DNA of 64,000 nucleotides from positions 27,636-91,635 of the forward strand of contig NZ_WJBU01000019.1 of NCBI RefSeq assembly GCF_009646335.1, written 5' to 3'. Under the pieces are notes generated by a model. It saw nothing but the letters and a program-made list of their open reading frames with translations. It did not search any database and was not told the origin of the DNA. Position 1 is the first letter of the stretch. The number at the start of each line of letters is the position of its first letter. Below are positions 43,998 to 52,144 of this stretch, in pieces. Source of the DNA: Caenimonas koreensis DSM 17982 (GTDB lineage Bacteria; Pseudomonadota; Gammaproteobacteria; Burkholderiales; Burkholderiaceae_C). The translations under genes were made by a program, and so were the position numbers.

Positions 43998-44924
43998 ATG
44001 AACCTGCTTTTCATTGGCGGCACCCGCTTTGTCGGCGATGCGATGGCGCGTGAGGCCATTGCCCGCGGCCACAGCGTGGACATCTTTCATCGCGGCACAA
44101 CCCCTGCGAAGAATCTCGAAGGCGCGATGCATCTGCACGGCGACAGGGTCAAAGACCTGTCGGCACTTGCCACGGGCCGATGGGATGCAGTGGTGGACTG
44201 CTGCGGCTACCGGCCGCATGAGGTCAGCCTGATGCTCGACGCGCTCGCCGGCCGGTTTGCCAAGTACGTCTTCATCTCCAGCGTGTCGGTCTATGCGGAT
44301 GGCATCGCACACAACTCGGATGAAACCGCTGCGCGGGCCGATGCGTCCACGCTCGACTCCGACGCACTCGAAACGATGCCGATCGATGCGGCCAGCTACG
44401 GCCGGCTCAAGGTCCTGTGCGAAGACATGCTCTTCACGCGGCACGCAGACAACCTCGTGATCCGCCCCACCTACGTGATCGGCCCGCACGACTACACGCC
44501 GCGGTTCCCCGAGTGGGTGCGGCGCATTGCTGCTGGCGGCGAGGTTCTGGCACCCGGACCGCGCCATGCCGCTATCCAGTACGTCGACGCGCGCGATCTT
44601 GCGGCGTTCACCATCGGTGCCATCGAGCAGGATGCCCGTGGCCCGTTCAACGCCGCGTCACCGCGAGGCCCGTTTGGCTTTGGCGACATGCTCGACGCGA
44701 TTGCCGAAGCGGTCGCGCCGCCGCGCACCACGCTGAAGTGGCTGACGCCGGACGAAGCGAAGGCCAGCGGCAATTCATATCCGCTCTGGCATGAGGGGGG
44801 TGACTACGGCGTCGCCGCCATCAACAGCGATGCCGCACATGGCTACGGGCTCACGGGCAGGCCGCTCGGCGCCACCGCGCGTGACGTGCTCGCGTGGCTG
44901 CGCGCGAGCGAAGTGCAGCGTTGA
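43998..44924 (+). CDS. NAD-dependent epimerase/dehydratase family protein
   Basis: 308 aa. The Rossmann motif is FIGGTRFVGDAMAREAIARGH (GGTRFVG). The chain continues with VSVYADG and a YGRLKVLCED sequence that gives the catalytic YxxxK (Tyr-Gly-Arg-Leu-Lys). The family includes isoflavone-reductase-like and chloroplast-stem-loop-binding-like SDRs with this GGT start. It probably reduces or isomerises a nucleotide-linked or phenolic substrate; unknown. The ATG appears to be leaderless (see the promoter region). The arginase gene starts 76 bp downstream. Confidence 0.9.
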   Translation: MNLLFIGGTRFVGDAMAREAIARGHSVDIFHRGTTPAKNLEGAMHLHGDRVKDLSALATGRWDAVVDCCGYRPHEVSLMLDALAGRFAKYVFISSVSVYADGIAHNSDETAARADASTLDSDALETMPIDAASYGRLKVLCEDMLFTRHADNLVIRPTYVIGPHDYTPRFPEWVRRIAAGGEVLAPGPRHAAIQYVDARDLAAFTIGAIEQDARGPFNAASPRGPFGFGDMLDAIAEAVAPPRTTLKWLTPDEAKASGNSYPLWHEGGDYGVAAINSDAAHGYGLTGRPLGATARDVLAWLRASEVQR

Positions 44925-45000
44925 GCTGCCAGCCGCGCGCACCTGCACCATCCTGTAGCATCCGCTGCCAAATTCACACCGTGCCGCCACAATCACCGCC

Positions 45001-45912
45001 ATGAACAAAACCGTCTCCCTCATCGGCGCACCGACCGACGTTGGCGCCAGCGTGCGCGGTGCAGGCATGGGGCCCGATGCCCTGCGCGTGGCGGGCCTTT
45101 ACGAGGCTCTGCGCTCGCACAAGCTGAACGTGATCGATCATGGCAACCTCGCCGGCCCGCCAACGCCGTGGCTGCCGCCCAAGGACGGTGTGCGCCACCT
45201 TGAAGAAGTGGTCGCGTGGAACAAAGCCGTTTACGACCGCGTGACGGCCGTGCTCGCAGCAGGGCAGTTCCCTTTGCTGATGGGCGGTGACCATTGCCTG
45301 GCGATTGGCTCGATCAGCGCGGTGTCGCGGCATTGCCGCCGCACGAAGAAGAAGCTGCGCATCGTCTGGTTCGACGCACATACCGATGTGAACAACGAAA
45401 CGATCAGCCCCTCGGGCAATGTGCACGGCATGCCTGTGTCCGTGCTTCTGGGCCATGGCCCGAAGTCGCTCGTCGGCTGGAGCGGCGAGAACGCAGCCAT
45501 CAGCGCGGACGAAATCGACTTCATCGGCATTCGCAGCGTGGACGACGAAGAAAAGCAGGCCATCCGCCGCCTGGGCTTGTCGGTATACGACATGCGCCAC
45601 ATTGATGAGCACGGCATGCGCCACACGATGATCGAAGCACTGCAGGACGTGGACGACGACACGCACCTGCACGTGAGCTTCGATCTCGACTGCCTGGACC
45701 CGGCAGATGCACCTGGCGTTGGCACCAGCGTGCGCGGCGGGCCGACGTATCGCGAAATGCAGCTGTGCATGGAGATGATTGCGGACACGGGCAAGCTCGC
45801 ATCGCTCGATGTCGTGGAGATCAACCCCGCGCTCGACGTGCGAAACCGCACTGCTGAGTTGGCGGTGGAATTCATCCAGAGCCTGTTCGGCGCCTCCACA
45901 CTCGCGCGTTGA
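45001..45912 (+). CDS. rocF: arginase
   Basis: 303 aa. It is a ureohydrolase with the three manganese motifs GGDHCLAIGS, DAHTDVN and SFDLDCLDP. It converts arginine to ornithine and urea. The N-terminal KTVSLIGAPTDVGASVRGAGMGPDALR is typical of arginases rather than agmatinases. No urease or ornithine gene is adjacent, and it stands apart from the preceding SDR gene. Confidence 0.96.
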   Translation: MNKTVSLIGAPTDVGASVRGAGMGPDALRVAGLYEALRSHKLNVIDHGNLAGPPTPWLPPKDGVRHLEEVVAWNKAVYDRVTAVLAAGQFPLLMGGDHCLAIGSISAVSRHCRRTKKKLRIVWFDAHTDVNNETISPSGNVHGMPVSVLLGHGPKSLVGWSGENAAISADEIDFIGIRSVDDEEKQAIRRLGLSVYDMRHIDEHGMRHTMIEALQDVDDDTHLHVSFDLDCLDPADAPGVGTSVRGGPTYREMQLCMEMIADTGKLASLDVVEINPALDVRNRTAELAVEFIQSLFGASTLAR

Positions 45913-46018
45913 TTTTTTTCGCGCCTGACCGCTCATTGATGAGTTGGTGCCCGCAGATAATCGCCGCACGTTCCCGATAGACCGTCGCCGACGGCTCTTG
46001 AGCGCAAGGAAGTTTCGC

Positions 46019-46882
46019 GTGGGACAACAAGATGCCGGGATGGCCTCCATCCTCAAGAGCCATGAATCCGCCATTCTTGGCGAGTGGGTCAAGCAGCAGA
46101 TGGCAGACGCCGGCCCCCGCGGCCAGAGCCACTCCGAAACCGAAGCCCAGTCCAGGTCATTCCTGAGCATCTTCACGTCCGCGGTGCAGACGAGCTACGA
46201 CGAGCAGCTCGAAGGCGAGAAGTGGGACGACGTGCGCGGCGCACTGGGCACCCTCTCGAAGAACCGCGCCGTCGCAGGCTACTCGCCTTCGCAAACCGCC
46301 ACATTCGTCTTCTCGCTGAAAAAGCCGCTGTTCGAAGCATTGCGCCGCACTTTCTCTGACGACGCCAAACGCCTGAATGAAGAGACGTGGCTCGCATCGA
46401 ACGTGATCGACAAGCTGGGCCTTGTCACGGTCGAGGCCTACCAGAAAGGCCGCGAGCAAGTCATCAATCGCCAGCAGCAGGAGCTGCTCGACCTGTCCAC
46501 GCCCGTGATCAAGTTGTGGGACGGCATCGTGGCCGTGCCGCTCATCGGCACGCTCGACAGCGAGCGCACGCAAGTCGTGATGGAAAGCCTGCTGGATGCG
46601 ATTGTCGACAACGAAGCAACCGTCGCGATCATCGACATTACGGGTGTGCCGACTGTTGACACGCTCGTTGCGCAGCACTTGCTCAAGGCTGTGGCGGCCG
46701 CACGCCTGATGGGTGCCGAATGCATCATCAGTGGCATCCGGCCGCAGATCGCGCAGACCATCGTCCACCTGGGCGTTGACCTGGGCGATGTTGTCACCAA
46801 AGCCACGCTGGCCGACGCACTACGCATCGCCTTGTCCAGGCGCGAGCTGGCCGTGATGGCGCTTGTGCGCCGCGCAGCCTGA
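46019..46882 (+). CDS. rsbR: RsbR-type stressosome scaffold (STAS)
   Basis: 287 aa from a GTG at 46019 with AAGGA eight bases upstream; an internal ATG at 46040 is an alternative. An N-terminal RsbR sensory-like helical domain (residues ~1-155) is followed by a linker helix and a C-terminal STAS domain. The STAS contains VPLIGTLDSERTQVVMESLLDAI and IIDITGVPTVDTLVAQHLLKAV, whose Thr is the equivalent of the RsbT-phosphorylated threonines of Bacillus RsbRA. RsbR proteins assemble with RsbS into the stressosome shell and sense signals through the N-terminal domain. It is first in a five-gene operon. Confidence 0.93.
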   Translation: MGQQDAGMASILKSHESAILGEWVKQQMADAGPRGQSHSETEAQSRSFLSIFTSAVQTSYDEQLEGEKWDDVRGALGTLSKNRAVAGYSPSQTATFVFSLKKPLFEALRRTFSDDAKRLNEETWLASNVIDKLGLVTVEAYQKGREQVINRQQQELLDLSTPVIKLWDGIVAVPLIGTLDSERTQVVMESLLDAIVDNEATVAIIDITGVPTVDTLVAQHLLKAVAAARLMGAECIISGIRPQIAQTIVHLGVDLGDVVTKATLADALRIALSRRELAVMALVRRAA

Positions 46883-46896
46883 AGAGGCCGGGCATC

Positions 46897-47280
46897 TTGG
46901 AGCAGATCCCGATCCTCAAGCTGGGGAACATCCTGCTGGTGTCGATCCAGGTCGAGATGCACGACCAGCTCGCGCTGCAGCTGCAGGACGACCTGACCAT
47001 CAAGCTCGCGAAGAGCCAGGCGCGCGGCGTGCTGATCGACATCTCCGCGCTGGAAATTGTCGACTCGTTTATCGGGCGCTCGCTCGCCCATATCGCCGGA
47101 ATTGCCCGGGTGATGGACGCCACCACCGTGCTCGTTGGCATGCGGCCCGCCGTCGCCATCACGCTCGTCGAGCTTGGCATGACGCTCACGGGTATCCGCA
47201 CCGCACTGAACGTCGAAAAGGGAATGGAGCTGCTGCGTGCCAGCATGGACGAAGCGGAGGACTTCCCATCAATGAGCTGA
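46897..47280 (+). CDS. rsbS: RsbS-type stressosome scaffold (single STAS)
   Basis: 127 aa from a TTG start with GAGG about nine bases upstream. It is a single STAS domain. The phospho-acceptor block is IDISALEIVDSFIGRSLAHIAG, whose Ser is equivalent to the RsbT target serine of B. subtilis RsbS (Ser59). With RsbR it forms the core that sequesters RsbT until phosphorylation. The downstream rsbT overlaps its end. Confidence 0.93.
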   Translation: MEQIPILKLGNILLVSIQVEMHDQLALQLQDDLTIKLAKSQARGVLIDISALEIVDSFIGRSLAHIAGIARVMDATTVLVGMRPAVAITLVELGMTLTGIRTALNVEKGMELLRASMDEAEDFPSMS

Positions 47281-47678
47281 GAACGGTTGTCTACCCAGTG
47301 CGCAACGCAGAAACGCTCAGCGCGGCGAGGCGCGCGGTGCTCGAATGGGCAACGCAAGTGGAGTTCTCGCTGGTCGACCGGACGAAATTCGTCACGGCCG
47401 CCAGTGAACTCGCGCGCAACACCTGGGTGCACGGGCAGGGCGGCACGATGACCATGACCGAACTCGAGGCCGACGGCCGGCGCGGCCTGCGCCTGGTGTT
47501 CGAAGACTCGGGTGCGGGCATCGCGGACATTCCCCGCGCGATGACCGATGGCTTCAGCACGGCGGGCAGCATGGGCAAGGGGCTGGGCGGGGCGCAGCGT
47601 CTTGTGAATGAATTCAAACTCGAATCGACACCCGGCCAGGGCACGATCGTCACGGTGCTGCAATGGAAGCGACGTTAG
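47268..47678 (+). CDS. rsbT: RsbT-type serine/threonine kinase (GHKL), probable AUC start
   Basis: 136 aa if initiated at the ATC 47268. The GHKL/Bergerat fold shows ASELARNTWVHG (N-box), FEDSGAGIADI (G1) and GKGLGGAQRL (G2). The kinase phosphorylates RsbR and RsbS and is then released. There is no ATG, GTG or TTG in frame before a GTG at 47295 (which would remove the first beta-strand). A perfect GGAGG lies at 47256-47260, seven bases before ATC 47268, giving an N-terminus (NELRTVVYPVRNAETLSAARR) of the right length for RsbT. The ATG at 47272 is in the rsbS frame and encodes only Met-Ser-stop. Confidence 0.88.
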   Translation: MNELRTVVYPVRNAETLSAARRAVLEWATQVEFSLVDRTKFVTAASELARNTWVHGQGGTMTMTELEADGRRGLRLVFEDSGAGIADIPRAMTDGFSTAGSMGKGLGGAQRLVNEFKLESTPGQGTIVTVLQWKRR

Positions 47679-48658
47679 ACGTCACCGAGCAGAGCCAGGT
47701 GGCGCAGGCGCGGCGCATGGTGATCGACTACGCATCGCGGTACGGCCTGTCCGAGGCCGACACCGGGCGTGCGGCGCTCGTTGCGACTGAAGCTGGCACC
47801 AATCTCGTGAAGTACGGCAAAGATGGCGTCATCACGGTCGATGGATTTTGCAAGGGCCCAGCGCAAGGCATCGACATCATCGTCACCGATCGCGGGCCGG
47901 GCTTTGCAGACTTTGCTGTGGCAGCGCGAGACGGCTATTCGACGGGCGCGAGCCTGGGCATCGGCCTGGGCGTCATCACGCGTGCGTCAGACTTCTTCGA
48001 CGTCTATTCGGTGGTGCCGCAGGGCACGGCTTTCCTGTCGCGTATTGCGCGTGGCGGCCTGCTGCCCGTGGAAGATGGCCTGCGCGTGGCCGGCCGCTCG
48101 ACGCCCAAGCGCGGGCAGGTCGAGTGTGGTGACGCGTGGGGATTCGAGCGCGCGGGGCGCTGGCAGCGGCTGTGCGTGGCGGATGGGCTCGGCCATGGGC
48201 CGCTGGCCGCATCGGCGGCGACGCAAGCTGTGGATATCTTCCGCGCCGCACCCGAGAGCGACACCCCTGCAGACATTTTGCGGCGTGCGCATGCGGGGCT
48301 GCGCTCCACGCGAGGCGTGGTGATGGGCGTCATTGCCATCGACACGCAGGCACACGAGGCCGTGTTCTCGGGTGTCGGCAACATTTCAGGCGCCGTGCAC
48401 TCGGGCGCACGCCCGCACCACCTGCTGTCTGTCGACGGAGTGGTCGGCTACAACATGCGCGCCGCCCGCGACCAGGCGATGCCGTGGGCGGCGGGCGCGG
48501 GCGTGCTCATGGCCTCTGACGGACTCTCTTCGCGCGCGAGTCTGAGCCGCTACCCCGGCCTGCTGGAGCGGCATCCGGCGCTGGTGGCTGCCGTGATGTA
48601 CCGCGACTTCGCCCGCGACAGCGACGACGCGACTGTCGCTGTCGCCATCGACGCATGA
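47663..48658 (+). CDS. GHKL ATPase - PP2C phosphatase fusion (RsbX-like)
   Basis: 331 aa. Residues 1-~135 are an RsbT/RsbW-like GHKL ATPase with ATEAGTNLVKYGKDG, VTDRGPGFADF and LGIGLGVITR. Residues ~145-331 are a SpoIIE/RsbX-type PP2C phosphatase with CGDAWGFE, LCVADGLGHGPLAASAA and FSGVGNISG. In Bacillus, RsbX resets the stressosome by dephosphorylating RsbS/RsbR; the fusion suggests that resetting and an ATPase/kinase function are coupled. The gene starts 16 bases inside rsbT and overlaps the next start by ATGA. Confidence 0.92.
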   Translation: MEATLDVTEQSQVAQARRMVIDYASRYGLSEADTGRAALVATEAGTNLVKYGKDGVITVDGFCKGPAQGIDIIVTDRGPGFADFAVAARDGYSTGASLGIGLGVITRASDFFDVYSVVPQGTAFLSRIARGGLLPVEDGLRVAGRSTPKRGQVECGDAWGFERAGRWQRLCVADGLGHGPLAASAATQAVDIFRAAPESDTPADILRRAHAGLRSTRGVVMGVIAIDTQAHEAVFSGVGNISGAVHSGARPHHLLSVDGVVGYNMRAARDQAMPWAAGAGVLMASDGLSSRASLSRYPGLLERHPALVAAVMYRDFARDSDDATVAVAIDA

Positions 48659-49938
48659 ACCATTCGATCCTCACCACCCGGATCACGGCGCAGACGCTGG
48701 TGCCATTGCGAACGCGAGCGCGACAGGTCGGTGAGCTGTTCGGGCTTGACCAGATGCAGCGCACGCGATTTGTGACGGCCTTGTCGGAGATCGCGCGCAA
48801 TGCCGTGCAATACGCAGGCGAAGGCTTGGTCACGTTCATTCTGGACGCGGGCGACGACGATGCCTCGCCGCAGCGGCTGATCGGCTGCGTGTCCGATCGC
48901 GGCCCTGGCATCGACGACCTGGACGGCGTGATGAAGGGCCGCCTGAACGCACAGTTGCAGGTGCCCCTGGGCATCGTCGGCTCCAGGCGTCTGGTGGACA
49001 GCCTGGAATTTGCGTCCCCCCCGGGTGGCGGCACCGTGGTCACGCTGGCCATTGCACTGTCGCGTGGGGCGCCACGGCTGGCGGCGCCGGATGTGGGTGC
49101 GCTCGTCGATCAGCTGGCGCGACGCAAACCTCAAAGCCCGCTCGAAGAGCTGGAGCAGCAGAACCGCGAAATGCTGGAAGCGCTGCAGGAGCTGCGCAGC
49201 AAACAGCTGGAACTCAAGCTCGCCGACCAGCGAAAGAACCAGTTCCTCGCCACGCTCGCGCACGAGCTGCGCAACCCGCTGGGCACGCTGCACATGACGA
49301 TCGAGATCATGCGCCGGCATGAACACATGCCGCCCGCGCAGCTGGTTGAACGGCGCGAAGTGATGGCGCGGCAGGTGCAGCAATTGAGCCGGCTGGTGGA
49401 TGACCTGATGGACGTGTCGCGCATCAGCCTGGGCAAGGTCGCGTTGCAGCGCCAGTTCGCTGACGTGAACGACCTGGCACGCGAAGCGCTCGAGATGACG
49501 CAGGCCGCCATTCAGGCAAAACGGCATGCCGTGAGCTTTCAGCCTGCGCCGCAAGCGCTGATGGTCGATGTGGATGTGGCGCGCATGAAGCAGGTGCTGG
49601 GTAACCTGATCCACAACGCTGCGCGCTACACCACCGCGGGTGGCAGCATCGGCGTTAGCGTGCGGCGCGAAGACGCGTATGCCATCGTTGACGTCGCCGA
49701 CAACGGCATGGGCATTTCGCCGCAGGAGATTTCCAACGTGTTCGGCCTGTTCGTGCAAGGCAACTCCGGCGATGGCCAGCCCGCAGGCCTTGGCGTCGGC
49801 CTGACGCTCGTGCAACGCCTGGTGGAAGCGCACGGGGGGCACGTCAGGGCGGCGAGCGCCGGTGTCGGGCAGGGCAGTCGCTTCACAGTGAGCCTGCCAT
49901 TGCATCGCGTGACGCCAGATTCGCGGCCAGCGCCGTGA
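48655..49938 (+). CDS. sensor histidine kinase with extra N-terminal GHKL domain
   Basis: 427 aa. An N-terminal GHKL ATPase (residues 1-~135) has ALSEIARNAVQYAG, CVSDRGPGIDDLDGV and VPLGIVGSRRLVDSL. A coiled coil rich in Glu/Gln (about 160-200) follows, then HisKA (FLATLAHELRNPLGTLHM; phospho-acceptor His in AHELRNP) and HATPase_c (NLIHNAARYT, DNGMGISPQE, GLGVGLTLV). No transmembrane segment, so it is cytosolic. It is the last gene of the stressosome operon and the likely output or input kinase; no response regulator is adjacent. Confidence 0.92.
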   Translation: MNHSILTTRITAQTLVPLRTRARQVGELFGLDQMQRTRFVTALSEIARNAVQYAGEGLVTFILDAGDDDASPQRLIGCVSDRGPGIDDLDGVMKGRLNAQLQVPLGIVGSRRLVDSLEFASPPGGGTVVTLAIALSRGAPRLAAPDVGALVDQLARRKPQSPLEELEQQNREMLEALQELRSKQLELKLADQRKNQFLATLAHELRNPLGTLHMTIEIMRRHEHMPPAQLVERREVMARQVQQLSRLVDDLMDVSRISLGKVALQRQFADVNDLAREALEMTQAAIQAKRHAVSFQPAPQALMVDVDVARMKQVLGNLIHNAARYTTAGGSIGVSVRREDAYAIVDVADNGMGISPQEISNVFGLFVQGNSGDGQPAGLGVGLTLVQRLVEAHGGHVRAASAGVGQGSRFTVSLPLHRVTPDSRPAP

Positions 49939-50016
49939 TGACCCGTCATGGGGCTCGGTCTTACACAACGACGGCTGATAACACGGTAAGGTCAAAGGCT
50001 TCACAAGGAGCAAGAC

Positions 50017-50439
50017 ATGGGATTTTTCAGCAAGATTTTGGACAAACTGGGTTTCGACGCAGGCGCAGGCAAGGTAGAAGAAATGCTCAACACGCCGATT
50101 CCGACGCGCGCCGAGGCCATAGCCGCTGCCGCTGCGCGATCAAGCGGCGCAGGCCCCGCGTCGCCGCAACCCATCTCAGAAGTCGACGTGGTCGCGCAGC
50201 TCGAAGCCAAGGCTGCGGCCAATTCGCAAAAGCTCAACTGGCGCACGTCCATCGTCGATCTGCTCAAGCTGCTGGACATCGACAGCAGCCTCGATGCGCG
50301 CAAGGAACTCGCCAAGGAACTCGGCGCACCCGCCGAACTGATGGGCGATTCGGCCAAGATGAACATGTGGCTGCACAAGACCGTGCTTGGCAAGCTCGCA
50401 GCCAACGGCGGCAACGTGCCCGCCGAATTACTGGACTGA
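50017..50439 (+). CDS. DUF3597 domain protein
   Basis: 140 aa. AAGGAG lies six bases before the ATG. An N-terminal amphipathic helix (MGFFSKILDKLGF) and Ala-rich linker precede the DUF3597 block VDVVAQLEAKAAANSQKLNWRTSIVDLLKLLDIDSSLDARKELAKELG. The family shows weak similarity to LysM/BON-type periplasmic proteins, but this one has no signal peptide. Function unknown. It is 78 bp downstream of the stressosome operon. Confidence 0.9.
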   Translation: MGFFSKILDKLGFDAGAGKVEEMLNTPIPTRAEAIAAAAARSSGAGPASPQPISEVDVVAQLEAKAAANSQKLNWRTSIVDLLKLLDIDSSLDARKELAKELGAPAELMGDSAKMNMWLHKTVLGKLAANGGNVPAELLD

Positions 50440-50483
50440 TCTTCAACGCCTTGCCGTGAACTGCGTGGCGTACACAATGCGCC

Positions 50484-51395
50484 ATGCAATTCCAGAGCGT
50501 TCTCGATGACATCGCCGCTGCCCTTGCCCCGGAACTCGGGCGCGAGGGCAAGGTGGCCAACTACATTCCTGCACTGGCCCGTGTGCCGGCCCAGCAGTTC
50601 GGCATAGCCCTGCGCACTGGCGACGGCGAGGAAGCGCACGCTGGCGACAGCACCACGGCGTTTTCGATCCAGAGCATCTCCAAACTGTTCGCGCTCGTGC
50701 TCGCCTTGCGCGAGATGGGCGAGAAGCTGTGGGACCACATCGGCCGCGAACCGTCGGGCAACCCGTTCAATTCACTGGTGCAGCTCGAATCCGAGCAGGG
50801 CATTCCGCGCAACCCGTTCATCAATGCCGGCGCGCTGGCCGTCACCGACAGGCTCGTGAGCGCGATGGATGCGAAGGCGCAGATGCTGGCGCTTCTGGCG
50901 AGCCTGTGCGGCGAGCCCATTGATATTGACGAAGAAGTCGCGGCGTCAGAAGCGGCGACGGGCTTTCGCAATGCGGCGCTTGCCAACTTCATGAAGAGCT
51001 TTGGCCGGCTCGACAACGACGTAGGCAAAGTGCTTGACGTGTACTTCCACCATTGCGCCGTGCGCATGAGCTGCGTTCAACTCGCGCGAGCGGCGTGTTT
51101 CCTCAGCCGCGACGGCCTGAACCCGCTCAGTGACGAGCGCATCCTCACCGAGCGGCAGGCCCGCCGCGTGAATTCGCTGATGCTCACGTGCGGCACCTAC
51201 GACGCAGCCGGTGAGTTCGCCTACCGCATCGGCCTGCCCTGCAAGAGCGGCGTGGGCGGCGGCATCGTTGCCGTGGTGCCCGACCGCCTTGCGCTATGCG
51301 TGTGGTCACCAGCGCTGGACCACACGGGCAATTCACTGCTCGGCATGAAGGCGCTGGAGATGTTTGCGGCGAAGACGGGGCTGTCGATTTTTTGA
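50484..51395 (+). CDS. glsA: glutaminase
   Basis: 303 aa. The serine-dependent beta-lactamase-like glutaminase fold carries the SISK motif (Ser-Ile-Ser-Lys) in FSIQSISKLFALVLAL. Family blocks include EPSGNPFNSLVQLE, PFINAGALAVTD and VGKVLDVYFHHCAV, with a final KSGVGGGIVAVVP. It converts glutamine to glutamate and ammonia. A CACAAT hexamer at 50473-50478 lies five bases before the ATG, so a leaderless mRNA is possible. Confidence 0.97.
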   Translation: MQFQSVLDDIAAALAPELGREGKVANYIPALARVPAQQFGIALRTGDGEEAHAGDSTTAFSIQSISKLFALVLALREMGEKLWDHIGREPSGNPFNSLVQLESEQGIPRNPFINAGALAVTDRLVSAMDAKAQMLALLASLCGEPIDIDEEVAASEAATGFRNAALANFMKSFGRLDNDVGKVLDVYFHHCAVRMSCVQLARAACFLSRDGLNPLSDERILTERQARRVNSLMLTCGTYDAAGEFAYRIGLPCKSGVGGGIVAVVPDRLALCVWSPALDHTGNSLLGMKALEMFAAKTGLSIF

Positions 51396-51434
51396 AACGC
51401 GGGCGACCGCCCACGACACAGCGTCGCGACGGGG

Positions 51435-51764
51435 CTAGCCCCAGGAACGCGTCAGCAACTCGTCGAGAGCGTCGGTGATGGCTTGGCCGTGTTCCGCAAG
51501 CGAGCCTGCTTTGGCCCCGAGATCATCCAGGGCGACTGAAACCATATCCAGCGGGTGCAGCACGACATCGCTGCCTTGCACTCGAAACACCGGGTTCATG
51601 CGAGAGCCCACGGTAGACGACTTGGTTGGCAAAACGCTCTTGCGGACCAGGGGCACTACAACCCGGCGGCGGTAACGATCGAACTGTTTCGATTGCACGA
51701 CGACGACGAAGGGAATGGACGCCTTCAGCGGTCCCTTGTTGCGGTGAATGTCGAACTGCGCCAT
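51435..51764 (-). CDS. ccdB: CcdB-family toxin
   Basis: 109 aa. The N-terminus MAQFDIHRNKG is close to CcdB. PFVVVVQSKQFDRYRRRVVVPLVRK and FRVQGSDVVLHPLDMVSVALDDLG match the SH3-like fold, and the C-terminal SWG resembles the gyrase-poisoning WG end of CcdB. By analogy it traps DNA gyrase; not shown here. The start overlaps the antitoxin stop. Chromosomal and single-copy in this window. Confidence 0.92.
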   Translation of the reverse strand: MAQFDIHRNKGPLKASIPFVVVVQSKQFDRYRRRVVVPLVRKSVLPTKSSTVGSRMNPVFRVQGSDVVLHPLDMVSVALDDLGAKAGSLAEHGQAITDALDELLTRSWG

Positions 51765-52018
51765 CAGAGCGTGGAATGCTCATCAGCGAAGGATCCGACG
51801 GCATCGTTCACCGCATTCCAGTCTGATGCGCACGCGTCGGCGGCTTGCTGGCGACTCAATCGCGCTTGATGCTGCGCAGTCACATAGTCAGTCAACAGGG
51901 ACTCGATCGTGGCGGAGAGATTGGTGGTGTATGACTTCGCCTGGGCAACCAGGTGTTCGTTCAGGGTGAGGTTGACGGGGCGCTTTCGCGTGGAAGTGAC
52001 GGACGGCGGTAGTGGCAT
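51764..52018 (-). CDS. ccdA: CcdA-family antitoxin
   Basis: 84 aa from the ATG at 52018, with GGGAG seven bases upstream. The N-terminal half (KRPVNLTLNEHLVAQAKSYTTNLSATIESLL) is a ribbon-helix-helix DNA-binding domain; the C-terminal half (about 50-84) is an unstructured acidic toxin-binding tail. It probably represses its own promoter with CcdB. A near-perfect palindrome at 52030-52050 lies just upstream. Confidence 0.92.
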   Translation of the reverse strand: MPLPPSVTSTRKRPVNLTLNEHLVAQAKSYTTNLSATIESLLTDYVTAQHQARLSRQQAADACASDWNAVNDAVGSFADEHSTL

Positions 52019-52029
52019 GGCAAGCTCCC

Positions 52030-52050
52030 TATGCGTATGGCATGCGCATA
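52030..52050. promoter_or_regulatory. operator palindrome of ccdAB
   Basis: The 21-bp dyad TATGCG-N9-CGCATA with an inner ATGGCAT core differs from perfect symmetry at three bases. It lies 12-32 bp upstream of the ccdA start and overlaps the likely promoter (TAAGAT on the minus strand). It is the expected CcdA binding site. Confidence 0.75.
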
Positions 52051-52144
52051 TCTTATGGCAGCGGGCCTGATTGCGCATGGAACCAAACCGGCTACGTTGT
52101 TACCCACTTGGCTGTCTATTCAACCCAACGCAACAATGTAACTC

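Noticed and set aside
46863..47267. Long frame leading into rsbT from upstream, as if rsbT were the end of a 271-aa protein
   Set aside because: The upstream part is an out-of-frame read of rsbS with no domain, whereas rsbS in its own frame is a complete STAS domain.
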